In this document: positions 28,889-38,450 of the stretch, piece by piece
Layout of the letters: each line of letters starts with the position of its first letter
Numbering within the stretch: the stretch's first letter is position 1
Source: Halobacillus shinanisalinarum
GTDB taxonomy: Bacteria; Bacillota; Bacilli; Bacillales; Halobacillaceae
Length of the DNA stretch: 64,000 nt
Direction: 5' to 3'
Assembly (NCBI RefSeq): GCF_022919835.1
Contig: NZ_CP095074.1
Span: forward strand, 4,628,001-4,692,000
The notes under the pieces: generated by a model
Told to the model about the DNA's origin: nothing
What the model saw: the letters and a program-made list of their open reading frames with translations, nothing else
The model's database searches: none
Translations under genes and position numbers: made by a program

Positions 28889-28921
28889 GAGGTTGTTTAA
28901 AAATTGAAGGGATTGGTAGGC

Positions 28922-29191
28922 ATGAATAGTGAAATGGTCATATCTTTTGCTAAAGAAGGAATTTATACTGTGTTGATCGTCTCAGGTCCGCTGCTACTAT
29001 TAGCCCTGGCTGTTGGATTGCTCGTGAGTATCTTTCAAGCAACCACACAGATTCAAGAACAAACCCTGGCGTTCATTCCTAAAATTGTAGCTGTTCTGAT
29101 CGGGTTGATCTTTTTTGGTCCTTGGATGCTGACAAACATGGTGCAGTTTACGGCGAATATTTTTAAAAACTTGAACATGCTGGTCGGTTAA
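28922..29191 (+). CDS. fliQ: Flagellar export gate protein FliQ
   Basis: An 89-residue protein with two membrane helices. The highly conserved loop VSIFQATTQIQEQTLAFIPK lies between them, followed by FFGPWMLTNMVQF. The ATG at 28922 was chosen because it gives the usual 89 residues and MNSEMVISFAKEGIYTV; a TTG at 28904 is also in frame. The gap before it contains GAGGTTGTTTAAAAA, which recalls the repeat ends found elsewhere in the window. Confidence 0.95.
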   Translation: MNSEMVISFAKEGIYTVLIVSGPLLLLALAVGLLVSIFQATTQIQEQTLAFIPKIVAVLIGLIFFGPWMLTNMVQFTANIFKNLNMLVG

Positions 29192-29192
29192 T

Positions 29193-29972
29193 ATGCTTGA
29201 ATCGTTAAGTTTAATTAATTTACCTGCTTTTCTATTAATCTTTGTAAGGGTAACGTCTTTTTTTGTTACTTTGCCGATTTTTTCCTATCGAAACGTTCCG
29301 ACACAACATAAAATAGGGTTTAGCTTTTTTCTAGCCTTGCTTATGTATTTCACGATAGAGATACCTCCGATCCAAGTCGATGAAAACTATTTTTTACTGT
29401 TATTTAAAGAAGCCGGTGTTGGAATCGCTATTGGACTATTAGCTTATATTATTTTAGCGGCTATTCAAATTGCAGGTGGTTTCATAGACTTTCAAATGGG
29501 TTTTGCGATTGCTAACGTCATTGATCCAAGAACGGGGGCGCAAAGCCCGCTGATTGGTCAGTACTTATATATGATTACGCTCTTATTTATTTTAGCAGTG
29601 GATGGCCATCATCTAATGCTTGATGGTGTGTTTTACAGCTATAACTTAATTCCAATTGATCAATTCATCTCCCTTGAGGATGAGACTTGGATCATGTACA
29701 TCATCGATGCTTTTAACCAAATGTTTGTGATTGCTTTTTTAATGGCTGTCCCAATTGTTGGCTGTTTATTTCTAGTAGATGTAGCGCTCGGGATTGTGGC
29801 ACGTACGGTACCACAGTTAAATGTATTTGTCGTCGGGCTTCCTTTAAAGATTTTCATTGCTTTAGCCGTATTGGTCATTGCTATGACGTTCTATATTATG
29901 TTGATCCGGACTTTATTTGAAACGATGTTGACGACGATGCGCGGCTTGATGCAGATTTTTGGAGGTGCTTAA
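29193..29972 (+). CDS. fliR: Flagellar export gate protein FliR
   Basis: A 259-residue polytopic membrane protein that completes the FliPQR gate. The N-terminal INLPAFLLIFVRVTSFFVTL, then PIFSYRNVPTQHKIGFSFF, is typical. AGGFIDFQMGFAIANVIDPR and the PQLNVFVVGLPLKIF block near the C-terminus are family hallmarks. It starts one base after the fliQ stop and ends three bases before flhB, implying tight coupling. Confidence 0.96.
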   Translation: MLESLSLINLPAFLLIFVRVTSFFVTLPIFSYRNVPTQHKIGFSFFLALLMYFTIEIPPIQVDENYFLLLFKEAGVGIAIGLLAYIILAAIQIAGGFIDFQMGFAIANVIDPRTGAQSPLIGQYLYMITLLFILAVDGHHLMLDGVFYSYNLIPIDQFISLEDETWIMYIIDAFNQMFVIAFLMAVPIVGCLFLVDVALGIVARTVPQLNVFVVGLPLKIFIALAVLVIAMTFYIMLIRTLFETMLTTMRGLMQIFGGA

Positions 29973-29975
29973 TCG

Positions 29976-31061
29976 ATGCCATACCTTAAGCTTCATTTAC
30001 AGTACTTCGCCGCTGATGAAAAAACAGAAAAGGCAACCCCGAAAAAGCGGGAGGATACACGTAAAAAAGGGCAAGTTCCAAAAAGTCAGGATGTAAATAC
30101 AGGGTTCCTATTACTTATGGTATTTGGCGGTTTGTATCTGTTTGGCGGTCAAATCCAAGAGGCTATGATGGGAATGTATGAGAAATCCTTTACTGAATAT
30201 ATTTATTGGAATGTTTCAGAAGAGCATGTTTTTACACTTTTTCTTGAGTTAACGATTGAAATGGCTAAGGCTTTAGCACCGATTATGGGGATAGCGATGG
30301 TTGCGGGAATTGCCTCGAACCTTTTACAAGTCGGTATTATGTTTACGGGCGAACCATTAAAGTTTGATCTGAAAAAAATGGATCCAATTAAAGGCGCTAA
30401 GAAAATATTTTCAGCGCGGGCTTTAGTAGAGTTAGTGAAGTCATTGCTGAAGATTACCATGATTGGTGTTATCACCTATGCCATTATCTGGGTAAACAAA
30501 GATCAAATGATGATGACTTCTCAAAAGTCAATCGAGGCTGCATTAGCATTCTTTGCACGCATCACCATTTTGATGGGATTGGCGTCAGGCCTGGCCCTTC
30601 TTTTGTTATCCGTGCTTGATTATTTATACCAGCGCTATGACCATGAGAAAAACATTCGGATGTCTAAAAAAGACTTGAAAGATGAGCATAAAAATATGGA
30701 AGGGGATCCGCTGATTAAATCAAAGATTAAAGAAAAGCAAAGACAAATGTCAGCATCGCGAATGATGAGTGAAGTACCTGGTGCAGATGTCGTAATAACC
30801 AACCCGACGCATTATGCCATTGCTATTAAATACGACGAGGCTAAATCAGACGCTCCCTTTGTTGTTGCTAAAGGTGTCGATTTTGTAGCACAGAAAATAA
30901 AAGAAGTAGCCAATGCGAATGACATTATAATGGTAGAAAATCGACCTTTAGCAAGAGCATTGTATCAACATTCAGAGATGGATCAACCGATAGATGAGCA
31001 ATTTTACAAGGCTGTAGCGGAAGTTCTGGCTTACGTGTATCGGTTAGAGAAAAAAGTGTAA
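29976..31061 (+). CDS. flhB: Flagellar export switch protein FlhB
   Basis: A 361-residue membrane protein that sets export specificity. The basic N-terminus EKTEKATPKKREDTRKKGQV and four membrane helices precede a cytoplasmic domain with the NPTH autocleavage motif (N276). The C-terminal APFVVAKGVDFVAQKIKEVA and IVENRPLARALY-like block (IMVENRPLARALY) are conserved. It interacts with FliK to switch from hook to filament substrates. It is followed by an inserted repeat element rather than directly by flhA. Confidence 0.96.
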   Translation: MPYLKLHLQYFAADEKTEKATPKKREDTRKKGQVPKSQDVNTGFLLLMVFGGLYLFGGQIQEAMMGMYEKSFTEYIYWNVSEEHVFTLFLELTIEMAKALAPIMGIAMVAGIASNLLQVGIMFTGEPLKFDLKKMDPIKGAKKIFSARALVELVKSLLKITMIGVITYAIIWVNKDQMMMTSQKSIEAALAFFARITILMGLASGLALLLLSVLDYLYQRYDHEKNIRMSKKDLKDEHKNMEGDPLIKSKIKEKQRQMSASRMMSEVPGADVVITNPTHYAIAIKYDEAKSDAPFVVAKGVDFVAQKIKEVANANDIIMVENRPLARALYQHSEMDQPIDEQFYKAVAEVLAYVYRLEKKV

Positions 31062-31065
31062 ATAA

Positions 31066-31265
31066 GAGGTTGTTCAAAAAGTCACCAAATGATAAACGGC
31101 GAATTTTTTCCGGTCCTCACGTATGAAAGTATACGGCTTGCGGTCCTCAAAACTTTCGAGCCTTGAACTACTTGCGACGCACAAGGAACGTGCTCGTGTC
31201 GACTTTGTCACAGGATGTGACGATCTTTGTCGACGTTCTAATTTGGAAACTTTTTGAACACTTAC
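31066..31265. repeat. MITE-like inverted-repeat element between flhB and flhA
   Basis: About 200 bases beginning GAGGTTGTTCAAAAAGTCAC and ending GAAACTTTTTGAACACTTAC, so the ends are imperfect inverted repeats around GTTCAAAAAGT. The sequence AAATAA flanks it on both sides (31060-31065 and 31266-31271), a possible target duplication. The interior has its own palindromes (two GTCGAC sites, GTCAC with GTGAC) and no gene. It shares TTTTTTCCGGTCCTCACG with the region at 786-832. It sits inside the fla/che operon with no T-run, so read-through is likely. Confidence 0.75.
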
Positions 31266-31285
31266 AAATAAAGGAGTGACCCGAT

Positions 31286-33319
31286 ATGTCAGCACGGGAC
31301 TTATCCGTTTTATTAGGTGTCATTTTAATCATCATCATGCTTGTCATACCATTACCCGGGTGGCTTCTTAGTTTTTTAATACTCGTTAATATTGCCCTGG
31401 CTTTACTCGTTATTTTAGTTTCCATGAATATGGATGAAGCATTGAAGTTTGCTGTCTTTCCAACCTTGCTTTTATTGTTAACGTTATTTCGTTTAGCTTT
31501 GAATGTATCGACAACCCGTTCGATTTTATCGGAAGCCGATGCCGGGGAAGTTGTTGCTACGTTTGGAACTTTCGTAATTGGCGGAAACCCGCTAGTAGGG
31601 TTTGTTGTGTTTATCATATTGGTGCTCATTCAATTCCTGGTTATAACGAAGGGCGCTGAACGTGTGTCTGAAGTTGCGGCGCGATTTACACTTGATGCTA
31701 TGCCAGGGAAACAAATGAGTATCGATGCCGACTTGAATGCAGGTTTGATTAACGAACATCAAGCGAAAGAGCGTAGAGAGAAAATTGAACATGAATCCGA
31801 TTTTTATGGAGCGATGGATGGGGCGAGTAAATTCGTCAAGGGAGATGCTATTGCCGGGATCGTTATTGTGTTGATTAATATTATCTTCGGTTTAATTATT
31901 GGGATTGTCCAAATGGGCATGTCTTTTGGTGAAGCCGTGGATGTCTATATGCGCTTAACGGTTGGGGATGGTCTTGTCAGTCAAATCCCGGCCTTGCTTA
32001 TTTCCACTGCAACCGGAATTGTGGTCACTCGGGTTGCCTCGCAAGGTAATCTTGGAACAGATGTAACCGCTCAACTGTTAAGGTATCCGAAATTACTCTA
32101 TATTGCCGGCGGAACGATCCTGCTTTTAGGTTTGACTCCTATTCCATTTTTTCTAACTGGATTGATTGGATCGGTTTTAATTTTTGGCGGTTATTGGTTG
32201 TCACGTGTAAGTGAGGAACCTGAGTTTGTTGAGGAGGAACAGTTGGATGAAGCGGAAAGTGATCAAATGAAGTCACCGGAAAATGTCGTAAGTTTAATAA
32301 GTATGGATCCAATCGAGTTTGAATTTGGCTATGCGCTTATTCCGATTGCTGACACGAATCAAGGTGGAGATCTGCTGGACCGTATTGTAATGATAAGAAG
32401 GCAGCTTGCAATCGAGCTTGGGATCGTCATCCCTGTTGTGAGAATACGGGATAATATCCAACTAGGGCCGAATGAATACCGTTTGAAAATTAAAGGAAAT
32501 CAAGTAGCGCAAGGGGAATTGCTGCTCGATCATTTCTTAGCGATGAGTCCAGGTGTTGATGATGACACGATGGAAGGCATTGATACACAAGAACCGGCAT
32601 TCGGTTTGCCGGCGAAATGGATTACGGAGGAACTTAAAGACGAAGCGGAACTTTCGGGCTACACCGTAGTGGATCCCCCGTCCGTTGTTTCTACGCATAT
32701 TACTGAAGTGATTAAGCAGAATGCCCATCAGTTACTCGGTCGTCAGGAAACACAACAGCTCATCTCCCATTTGAAAGAGTCGTATCCTATTTTAGTAGAT
32801 GAAGTTACACCGGAGCCACTAGCCATTGGTGATGTACAGAAGGTGTTAGCCAAACTTCTACGGGAAAATGTTTCGGTTAAAAATTTACCGGTTATTTTTG
32901 AAACGCTAGCTGACTTTGGAAAAATGACAAATGACAGCGAGCTGTTAGCGGAATATGCAAGACAAGCGTTATCATCGCAAATTACCACCCAATACCGAAA
33001 AGAAGATAACAGTCTAAGTGTCATTACGGTTTCGGGAAAAGTAGAAAAACTGATTGCTGATCATATTCAGCAGACGGAACATGGCAGTTATTTATCGATT
33101 GATCCAGACTCGCAAGCAAAGATTGTACAGTCGATAGCTGCCCAAGTGGAACAAGTATCATTAAAGGAAGAAACGGCTATTTTACTATGTTCACCTGCAG
33201 TGAGAATGTATGTGAAGCAGCTGCTCGACCGTTTCCTTCCACAAGTCGTCGTATTATCTTATAACGAGCTCGATCCGAATGTAGAAGTACAAAGCGTGGG
33301 AGTGGTGAATGTCGCATGA
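31286..33319 (+). CDS. flhA: Flagellar export protein FlhA
   Basis: A 677-residue protein that is the ion-driven core of the export apparatus. The N-terminal half contains about eight membrane helices with the conserved loop ARFTLDAMPGKQMSIDADLN and AGLINEHQAKERREKIEHES. The C-terminal half (about 330-677) forms the cytoplasmic ring that docks chaperone-substrate complexes. RBS: AAAGGAGTGACCC. The 3' end overlaps flhF (ATGA). A repeat element separates it from flhB. Confidence 0.97.
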   Translation: MSARDLSVLLGVILIIIMLVIPLPGWLLSFLILVNIALALLVILVSMNMDEALKFAVFPTLLLLLTLFRLALNVSTTRSILSEADAGEVVATFGTFVIGGNPLVGFVVFIILVLIQFLVITKGAERVSEVAARFTLDAMPGKQMSIDADLNAGLINEHQAKERREKIEHESDFYGAMDGASKFVKGDAIAGIVIVLINIIFGLIIGIVQMGMSFGEAVDVYMRLTVGDGLVSQIPALLISTATGIVVTRVASQGNLGTDVTAQLLRYPKLLYIAGGTILLLGLTPIPFFLTGLIGSVLIFGGYWLSRVSEEPEFVEEEQLDEAESDQMKSPENVVSLISMDPIEFEFGYALIPIADTNQGGDLLDRIVMIRRQLAIELGIVIPVVRIRDNIQLGPNEYRLKIKGNQVAQGELLLDHFLAMSPGVDDDTMEGIDTQEPAFGLPAKWITEELKDEAELSGYTVVDPPSVVSTHITEVIKQNAHQLLGRQETQQLISHLKESYPILVDEVTPEPLAIGDVQKVLAKLLRENVSVKNLPVIFETLADFGKMTNDSELLAEYARQALSSQITTQYRKEDNSLSVITVSGKVEKLIADHIQQTEHGSYLSIDPDSQAKIVQSIAAQVEQVSLKEETAILLCSPAVRMYVKQLLDRFLPQVVVLSYNELDPNVEVQSVGVVNVA

Positions 33320-34416
33320 AGGTGAAAAAATTTCAAGCCGGAACCATGCCGGAAGTGATGAAGAAAGTTAAAAAAGAACTTGGAACAGACGCAATCATAT
33401 TGAATTCCAAACCGATTAAGGTCGGTGGAGTATTAGGCTTATTTAAAAAGAGTCACGTCGAAGTCATTGCAGCCATCGATCCCACTGCAGAATCTGTTCC
33501 AAACAAGGAAACAAAAACGGGAATGAAAGCAGATTTTTCACGACAAAACACTCCGAACAATGAACTACTGAAGGAAGTAAAGTCGTTAAAAGCTATGATC
33601 CAAATACAGCATAATCGTACTTCTTATCCAGCCGCTATTGAATCCATACATAGGCATCTGGTTTCACAGGAAGTTGAGCCCAAGCTTGCTAAGGAGATTG
33701 CAGATGAACTGCAAAAGCTGCCAGCACATGGGGATATCTCTGATGAACAGTGGATGAATCTTGCTGGGGATGAATTGCAAAAGAGGCTGACACATCTTCC
33801 GTTCGGTCATCATTCATTTAAGAAACAGTATGTACATCTCGTGGGGCCGACAGGGGTAGGGAAAACGACAACCGTAGCCAAAATCGCAGCTGATGCTCTA
33901 CTGAATAAACGTCTTAAGGTCGCATTCATCACAACCGATACGTATCGGATTGCTGCCATTGACCAGTTGAAAACCTATGCGAAAATCCTAGATATCCCGC
34001 TCGAAGTCGCCTACAGCTTAGAAGATTATATTCAAGCGAGGGAAAAATTTGGAGACTATGATCTCGTACTCATCGATACCGCTGGCCGTAACTTTAGAGA
34101 TGCCCATTATGTAAATGAACTTAGGAAAGTGGTGGATTTTACAGAGGATACAGAGACGTACTTAGTGTTATCACTTACATCTAAGTATCTTGACATGAGT
34201 GATATCTATCGACAGTTTGCAGACATTTCGATTGAGAAGCTTATCTTTACGAAAGAGGATGAGACTTCAGGAATGGGCGGTGCCATCAGCATGGCAGTAA
34301 ATCATAATATCGGTGTCGCCTATGTTACGTATGGTCAAAATGTTCCTGATGATATCAAGCCTGCGAGCATAGATTCACTCGTTCGCTCAGTCTTGGAGGC
34401 TGCAGTCAATGGCTGA
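33316..34416 (+). CDS. flhF: Flagellar SRP-like GTPase FlhF
   Basis: A 366-residue SRP-family GTPase that positions flagella. The basic N-terminal B domain (MKVKKFQAGTMPEVMKKVKK) precedes the N and G domains. The G motifs include [32 protein letters not shown] and DTAGRN. Its ATG overlaps the flhA stop, and its 3' end overlaps flhG by 8 bases. FlhG stimulates its GTPase activity. The gene pair controls flagellar number and placement. Confidence 0.96.
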   Translation: MKVKKFQAGTMPEVMKKVKKELGTDAIILNSKPIKVGGVLGLFKKSHVEVIAAIDPTAESVPNKETKTGMKADFSRQNTPNNELLKEVKSLKAMIQIQHNRTSYPAAIESIHRHLVSQEVEPKLAKEIADELQKLPAHGDISDEQWMNLAGDELQKRLTHLPFGHHSFKKQYVHLVGPTGVGKTTTVAKIAADALLNKRLKVAFITTDTYRIAAIDQLKTYAKILDIPLEVAYSLEDYIQAREKFGDYDLVLIDTAGRNFRDAHYVNELRKVVDFTEDTETYLVLSLTSKYLDMSDIYRQFADISIEKLIFTKEDETSGMGGAISMAVNHNIGVAYVTYGQNVPDDIKPASIDSLVRSVLEAAVNG

Positions 34417-35269
34417 TCAAGCGGAACAACTTCGCAGCCGTCTGATGAGAATGGATAAGCCCAAGGCAAAAACGATTGCTGTCGCCAGTGGAAAAGGCGG
34501 TGTCGGCAAGACAAATTTCACAATAAACTTTGCTTTGAAGCTGATACAGCAAGGAAAAAGGGTATTAATTTTTGACCTTGACATTGGTATGGGGAATGTA
34601 GATATTTTGCTTGGTGTTACACCAAAATACTCGATCGTCCATCTTTTTCAAGAGCAGCAAGACATTCGCGATATGATCGAGGCAGGCCCGAACAATCTGG
34701 ATTATATCGCTGGCGGTTCGGGATTATCTACACTTTTCCAATTAGATGAAGATCGGTTTATTTATTTTCATCAGGCTTTTGAACAGCTTACTATTGAATA
34801 CGATTTTATCTTGTTTGATATGGGAGCAGGCGCCACAGAGGATAGCTTACATTTTATCACGTCTGCCGATGAAGTGATGATTGTGACAACACCCGAACCA
34901 ACATCGATCACAGATGCCTACGCAATGATTAAGCATTTAATAAGACAGAACCCTGCTTTACCTATTCATGTGCTGATTAATCGAGCGTTGAGTGCTCAAG
35001 CTGGGCTGAGCACATTTGTAAGGCTTGAAGCTGCAGTGAAGAAATTCCTTAATAAACAAATCTCTAATTTAGGTGTGGTTCCAGACGATCATTCGGTCTT
35101 AGAAGCTGTAACAAATCAGCTCCCTTTCGTTCTTGCCACTCCAAAGAGCCGGGCGAGCAAGGCTGTCGGACAAATTGTGGCACAATACCTCATATTAAAG
35201 GGATTAAGTAATCATGAAGGAGAATCTTTTATTTCAAAATTAAAGCGTTTTGTTCTTAGATCAGAATAG
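34409..35269 (+). CDS. flhG: MinD-like ATPase FlhG (YlxH)
   Basis: A 286-residue ParA/MinD-type ATPase. The N-terminal DQAEQLRSRLM motif is the FlhF-activating peptide. The deviant Walker A is SGKGGVGKTNF, and FDLDIGMGNVDILLG follows. The C-terminal amphipathic stretch (FISKLKRFVLRSE) fits a membrane-targeting helix. It regulates FlhF and links to the C-ring proteins FliM and FliY. A 72-base gap follows, with only a small hairpin (GCGTT/AACGC). Confidence 0.95.
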   Translation: MADQAEQLRSRLMRMDKPKAKTIAVASGKGGVGKTNFTINFALKLIQQGKRVLIFDLDIGMGNVDILLGVTPKYSIVHLFQEQQDIRDMIEAGPNNLDYIAGGSGLSTLFQLDEDRFIYFHQAFEQLTIEYDFILFDMGAGATEDSLHFITSADEVMIVTTPEPTSITDAYAMIKHLIRQNPALPIHVLINRALSAQAGLSTFVRLEAAVKKFLNKQISNLGVVPDDHSVLEAVTNQLPFVLATPKSRASKAVGQIVAQYLILKGLSNHEGESFISKLKRFVLRSE

Positions 35270-35341
35270 GTAACAGCGTTCATGTAACGCCTAACTAGGC
35301 CCACAGATTCTCCGTTTTTCTAGTAGAAAGGTAGATTTAGA

Positions 35342-36393
35342 TTGAACAAAGTAAAAGTATTAATTGTAGATGATTCAGCATTCATGAGAAAAGTCCTGTC
35401 TGACATCGTAAACAAGGATTATCGATTGGAGGTTGTTGGAACGGCTCGAAATGGGAAAGATGCATTGCGGAAAGTGAGAGAACTATCTCCTGATGTCATT
35501 ACCATGGATATCGAAATGCCTGTGATGGATGGGCTCACGGCATTAAGACATTTAATGGAGGAGGCTCCGAAGCCTGTTGTTATACTGTCCAGTTTATCGG
35601 GGGAAGGGGCGGAAAGCACGCTTCAAGCCATCAGCCTTGGCGCCGTTGATTTTGTACTCAAACCTTCAGGGTCGATTTCACTAGATATAAATAAAGTAGA
35701 AGCGGAAATCATTCACAAAGTAATGACCGCTAGTAAAGTAAAAGTCGCAAAACTTTCTCCTGTAAAGGTGATACAGAAACGACCATCAGAGGGATCGGGG
35801 GAGACGGACGTTCCGTTGTTGCGATTGGGACATCTACTGGGGGGCCCAGGGCTTTGCAGGAAGTTCTTACAGGGATTCCTAAAGGTTTCCCGGCGCCGAT
35901 CCTTGTCGTCCAGCATATGCCTAAAGGGTTTACGAAATCTCTGGCTAAACGTATTGATCAATTAACTTCCATCCATGTAAAAGAAGCGGAACATGGGGAA
36001 CCGTTGCAAAATGGCGTGGCCTACATTGCCCCAGGGGATCTCCATATGGGTGTTGAAGCGACGTACGACCACCTTAAAATTTCTCTCAACCGAGGGGAAC
36101 AGATGAATGGACATCGACCCTCAGTGGATTATTTATATCAATCACTAGCTAAGGTGAAACAATACAAAACGGTTTCTGTCATTATGACCGGGATGGGGGC
36201 AGATGGCAGGGAGGGGTTAATTGAATTGAAAAGACAGTGTCCAGAAACCTACTGTCTAGCTGAATCAGAAGAAACTTGTGTTGTGTACGGGATGCCAAAA
36301 GCGGTCATTAAGGCAAAGTTAGCTAATGAAGTTGCTCCACTTGACGATATAAACCATAGAATAGTACAGGTCATTTTAGGCAGGGGGAATTAA
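35342..36393 (+). pseudogene. cheB: Chemotaxis methylesterase CheB, interrupted by a one-base frameshift
   Basis: A receiver domain (DDSAFM; D56 in VITMDIEMPVMDG; conserved Lys in VLKPSG) lies in frame from the TTG at 35342. A C-terminal methylesterase domain lies in another frame, with GTSTGGPRALQEVL (nucleophile Ser), VQHMPKGFT (His) and MTGMGADGREG (Asp). The frames join if one G is added to the GGGGG run at 35797-35801, giving 350 residues, the normal CheB size. As read, translation leaves frame in the linker and stops at 35965. Both domains are well conserved, so a sequencing error or very recent mutation is more likely than decay. CheB removes methyl and amide groups from chemoreceptors. 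The TTG start is inferred from AAAGGT upstream. Confidence 0.9.
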
Positions 36394-36395
36394 AT

Positions 36396-38432
36396 GTGGA
36401 GACCAATCAATATTTAGAAATTTTCATTGATGAAAGTAAAGAGCACTTACAATCGATAAATGATCGTTTATTAGATTTAGAGAAAAACCCTCAAGATTTA
36501 GCCATCGTAGGGGAAATTTTCAGGTCCGCCCATACTTTAAAAGGGATGTCCGCAACAATGGGCTATCAGGACTTGTCTAATCTTACACATCAGATGGAAA
36601 ACGTTTTGGATGGGGTCCGAAGCGAAAGAATTTGCGTTGATTCTGCTATGCTCGATGTCGTTTTCGATTCAGTTGATGATCTTGAAGCCATGGTAATGGA
36701 CATTGCAGGTGGCGGCACAGGGGAGAGGGATGTGGAGCGGATCGTTGCCCTGTTACAAACGATCGAAAGCGAAGAAACAGGCGAAGTTAAAGTCGGTGTT
36801 AATCGGGCAATTCATAAAACGAATTTAGATAACCCTGTAGAGTTGGATGAATTTGCGCTAACAGTTCTTGAACAATCGAAGGAGCAAGGATTAAATAATT
36901 TAATCGTCCACGTTTCTTTAAGAGAGGATTGCTTATTAAAGGCGGCCCGTGTTTATATGGTGTTTGATGTTTTTGAGCAAGCCGGTGAAGTGGTTCAGTC
37001 TACACCATCTGTTGAGGAACTTGAAAATGAGAAATTTGAAACGAGTTTTCAAGTAGTATTCGTTACGAATGATCAGGCTGAAGACCTCAAAAATAAGATC
37101 ATGAAAATCTCTGAAATTGAAGATGTCCACACTTCAGTATTTGACGTGGATGCCTACACATCAGCTCTATCAGATCGTGATTTGCAACCTTCATTAGAAA
37201 CAGAGGAAAAGGTAGTAGCAAAACAAGAGAAGAGCACGCTTGAGAAGCAATCCACAACCCCCAAGCAAAAAGAGAACCAGGCAGCTAATAAAACGATCCG
37301 TGTCAATATCGATCGACTCGATGTATTGATGAATCTGTTTGAAGAACTTGTCATTGACCGTGGGCGTTTGGAGCAAATTTCCAATGAGTTGGATCACAAT
37401 GATTTAAAGGACACAGTGGAAAGAATGTCCCGTGTCTCAGGTGATCTGCAAACTATTATCTTGAATATGCGCATGGTTTCTATTGAGCAGGTGTTCAATC
37501 GTTTTCCAAGAATGGTGAGACAGTTGTCACGTGATTTAAACAAAGAGATTGACTTGCAAATAATCGGGGCGGAGACAGAGCTTGATCGAACCGTCATTGA
37601 TGAAATCGGGGATCCGCTTGTTCATCTGATTCGCAATGCATTAGATCATGGAATTGAGAGTCCTGAAGAGCGGAAACAAAAAGGCAAACAAGTGACAGGA
37701 AAACTAGAGCTGAAGGCCTACCATAGTGGGAATCACGTGTTTATTGAAATCACTGATGACGGTGCAGGGATCCATCGTGAGCGCGTGATTCAAAAGGCGA
37801 TTTCAAACCATGTCATCACAGAGGAACAAGCTGTTCATTTATCTGATAAACAAGTATATGAACTGATTATGGAAAGCGGGTTTTCAACAGCTGAGACGAT
37901 ATCCGATGTGTCAGGCAGAGGTGTAGGCCTTGATGTGGTTAAAAATACGATAGAGTCATTAGGTGGGAGGATAGAGATTGATTCTGAGCTGGACCGCGGG
38001 AGCATATTCTCGATCCAACTTCCCCTCACTCTCTCGATCATTTCCGTTATGCTTGTTGAGGTGCAACGAGAGAAATATGCGATCCCGCTTTCATCTATTA
38101 TAGAAACAGCGATCATCAATAAGAAGGATGTCATGCATGCACATAACAAGAAAGTCATTGATTTCAGAGGAAATATAGTCCCGCTGGTATTTTTAAAAGA
38201 TATTTTAGAGACGCCGCAAACACTTGAAGAGGATGGAGATTATTTACTTGTGATTGCTCGTAAAGGGGACAAGATGGCCGGGTTTGTCGTCGATTCGTTT
38301 ATTGGTCAGCAGGAGGTTGTACTTAAGTCATTAGGTGATTATTTATCTGGAGTTTTCGCTATATCAGGTGCAACAATTTTAGGAAATGGCCAAGTCGCTT
38401 TAATCTTAGACTCAAACGCATTGGTCAAATAA
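36396..38432 (+). CDS. cheA: Chemotaxis histidine kinase CheA
   Basis: A 678-residue kinase with five domains in order. P1 has the phosphorylated His in FRSAHTLKGM (H46). P2 binds CheY/CheB, a Gln- and Lys-rich linker follows, and P3 is the dimerisation domain starting near NKTIRVNIDRLDVLMNLFEE. P4 is the ATPase (HLIRNALDHGIESPEER; GAGIHRE; GRGVGLDVVKN), and P5 is the CheW-like domain at the C-terminus. The GTG at 36396 follows CAGGGGGAATT. It autophosphorylates under receptor and CheW control and passes phosphate to CheY and CheB. Confidence 0.97.
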   Translation: METNQYLEIFIDESKEHLQSINDRLLDLEKNPQDLAIVGEIFRSAHTLKGMSATMGYQDLSNLTHQMENVLDGVRSERICVDSAMLDVVFDSVDDLEAMVMDIAGGGTGERDVERIVALLQTIESEETGEVKVGVNRAIHKTNLDNPVELDEFALTVLEQSKEQGLNNLIVHVSLREDCLLKAARVYMVFDVFEQAGEVVQSTPSVEELENEKFETSFQVVFVTNDQAEDLKNKIMKISEIEDVHTSVFDVDAYTSALSDRDLQPSLETEEKVVAKQEKSTLEKQSTTPKQKENQAANKTIRVNIDRLDVLMNLFEELVIDRGRLEQISNELDHNDLKDTVERMSRVSGDLQTIILNMRMVSIEQVFNRFPRMVRQLSRDLNKEIDLQIIGAETELDRTVIDEIGDPLVHLIRNALDHGIESPEERKQKGKQVTGKLELKAYHSGNHVFIEITDDGAGIHRERVIQKAISNHVITEEQAVHLSDKQVYELIMESGFSTAETISDVSGRGVGLDVVKNTIESLGGRIEIDSELDRGSIFSIQLPLTLSIISVMLVEVQREKYAIPLSSIIETAIINKKDVMHAHNKKVIDFRGNIVPLVFLKDILETPQTLEEDGDYLLVIARKGDKMAGFVVDSFIGQQEVVLKSLGDYLSGVFAISGATILGNGQVALILDSNALVK

Positions 38433-38450
38433 TACCAGGGAGGCTTAGTT

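Noticed and set aside
28889..28921. GAGGTTGTTTAAAAA between fliP and fliQ as a solo repeat end
   Set aside because: Only about 15 bases resemble the repeat end, with a mismatch in the core, and there is no inverted partner or duplication. It could be a remnant but cannot be supported.
31074..31295. Minus-strand 73-codon frame between flhB and flhA
   Set aside because: It lies inside the inverted-repeat element, and frames of this kind recur wherever the repeat occurs. Not treated as a gene.
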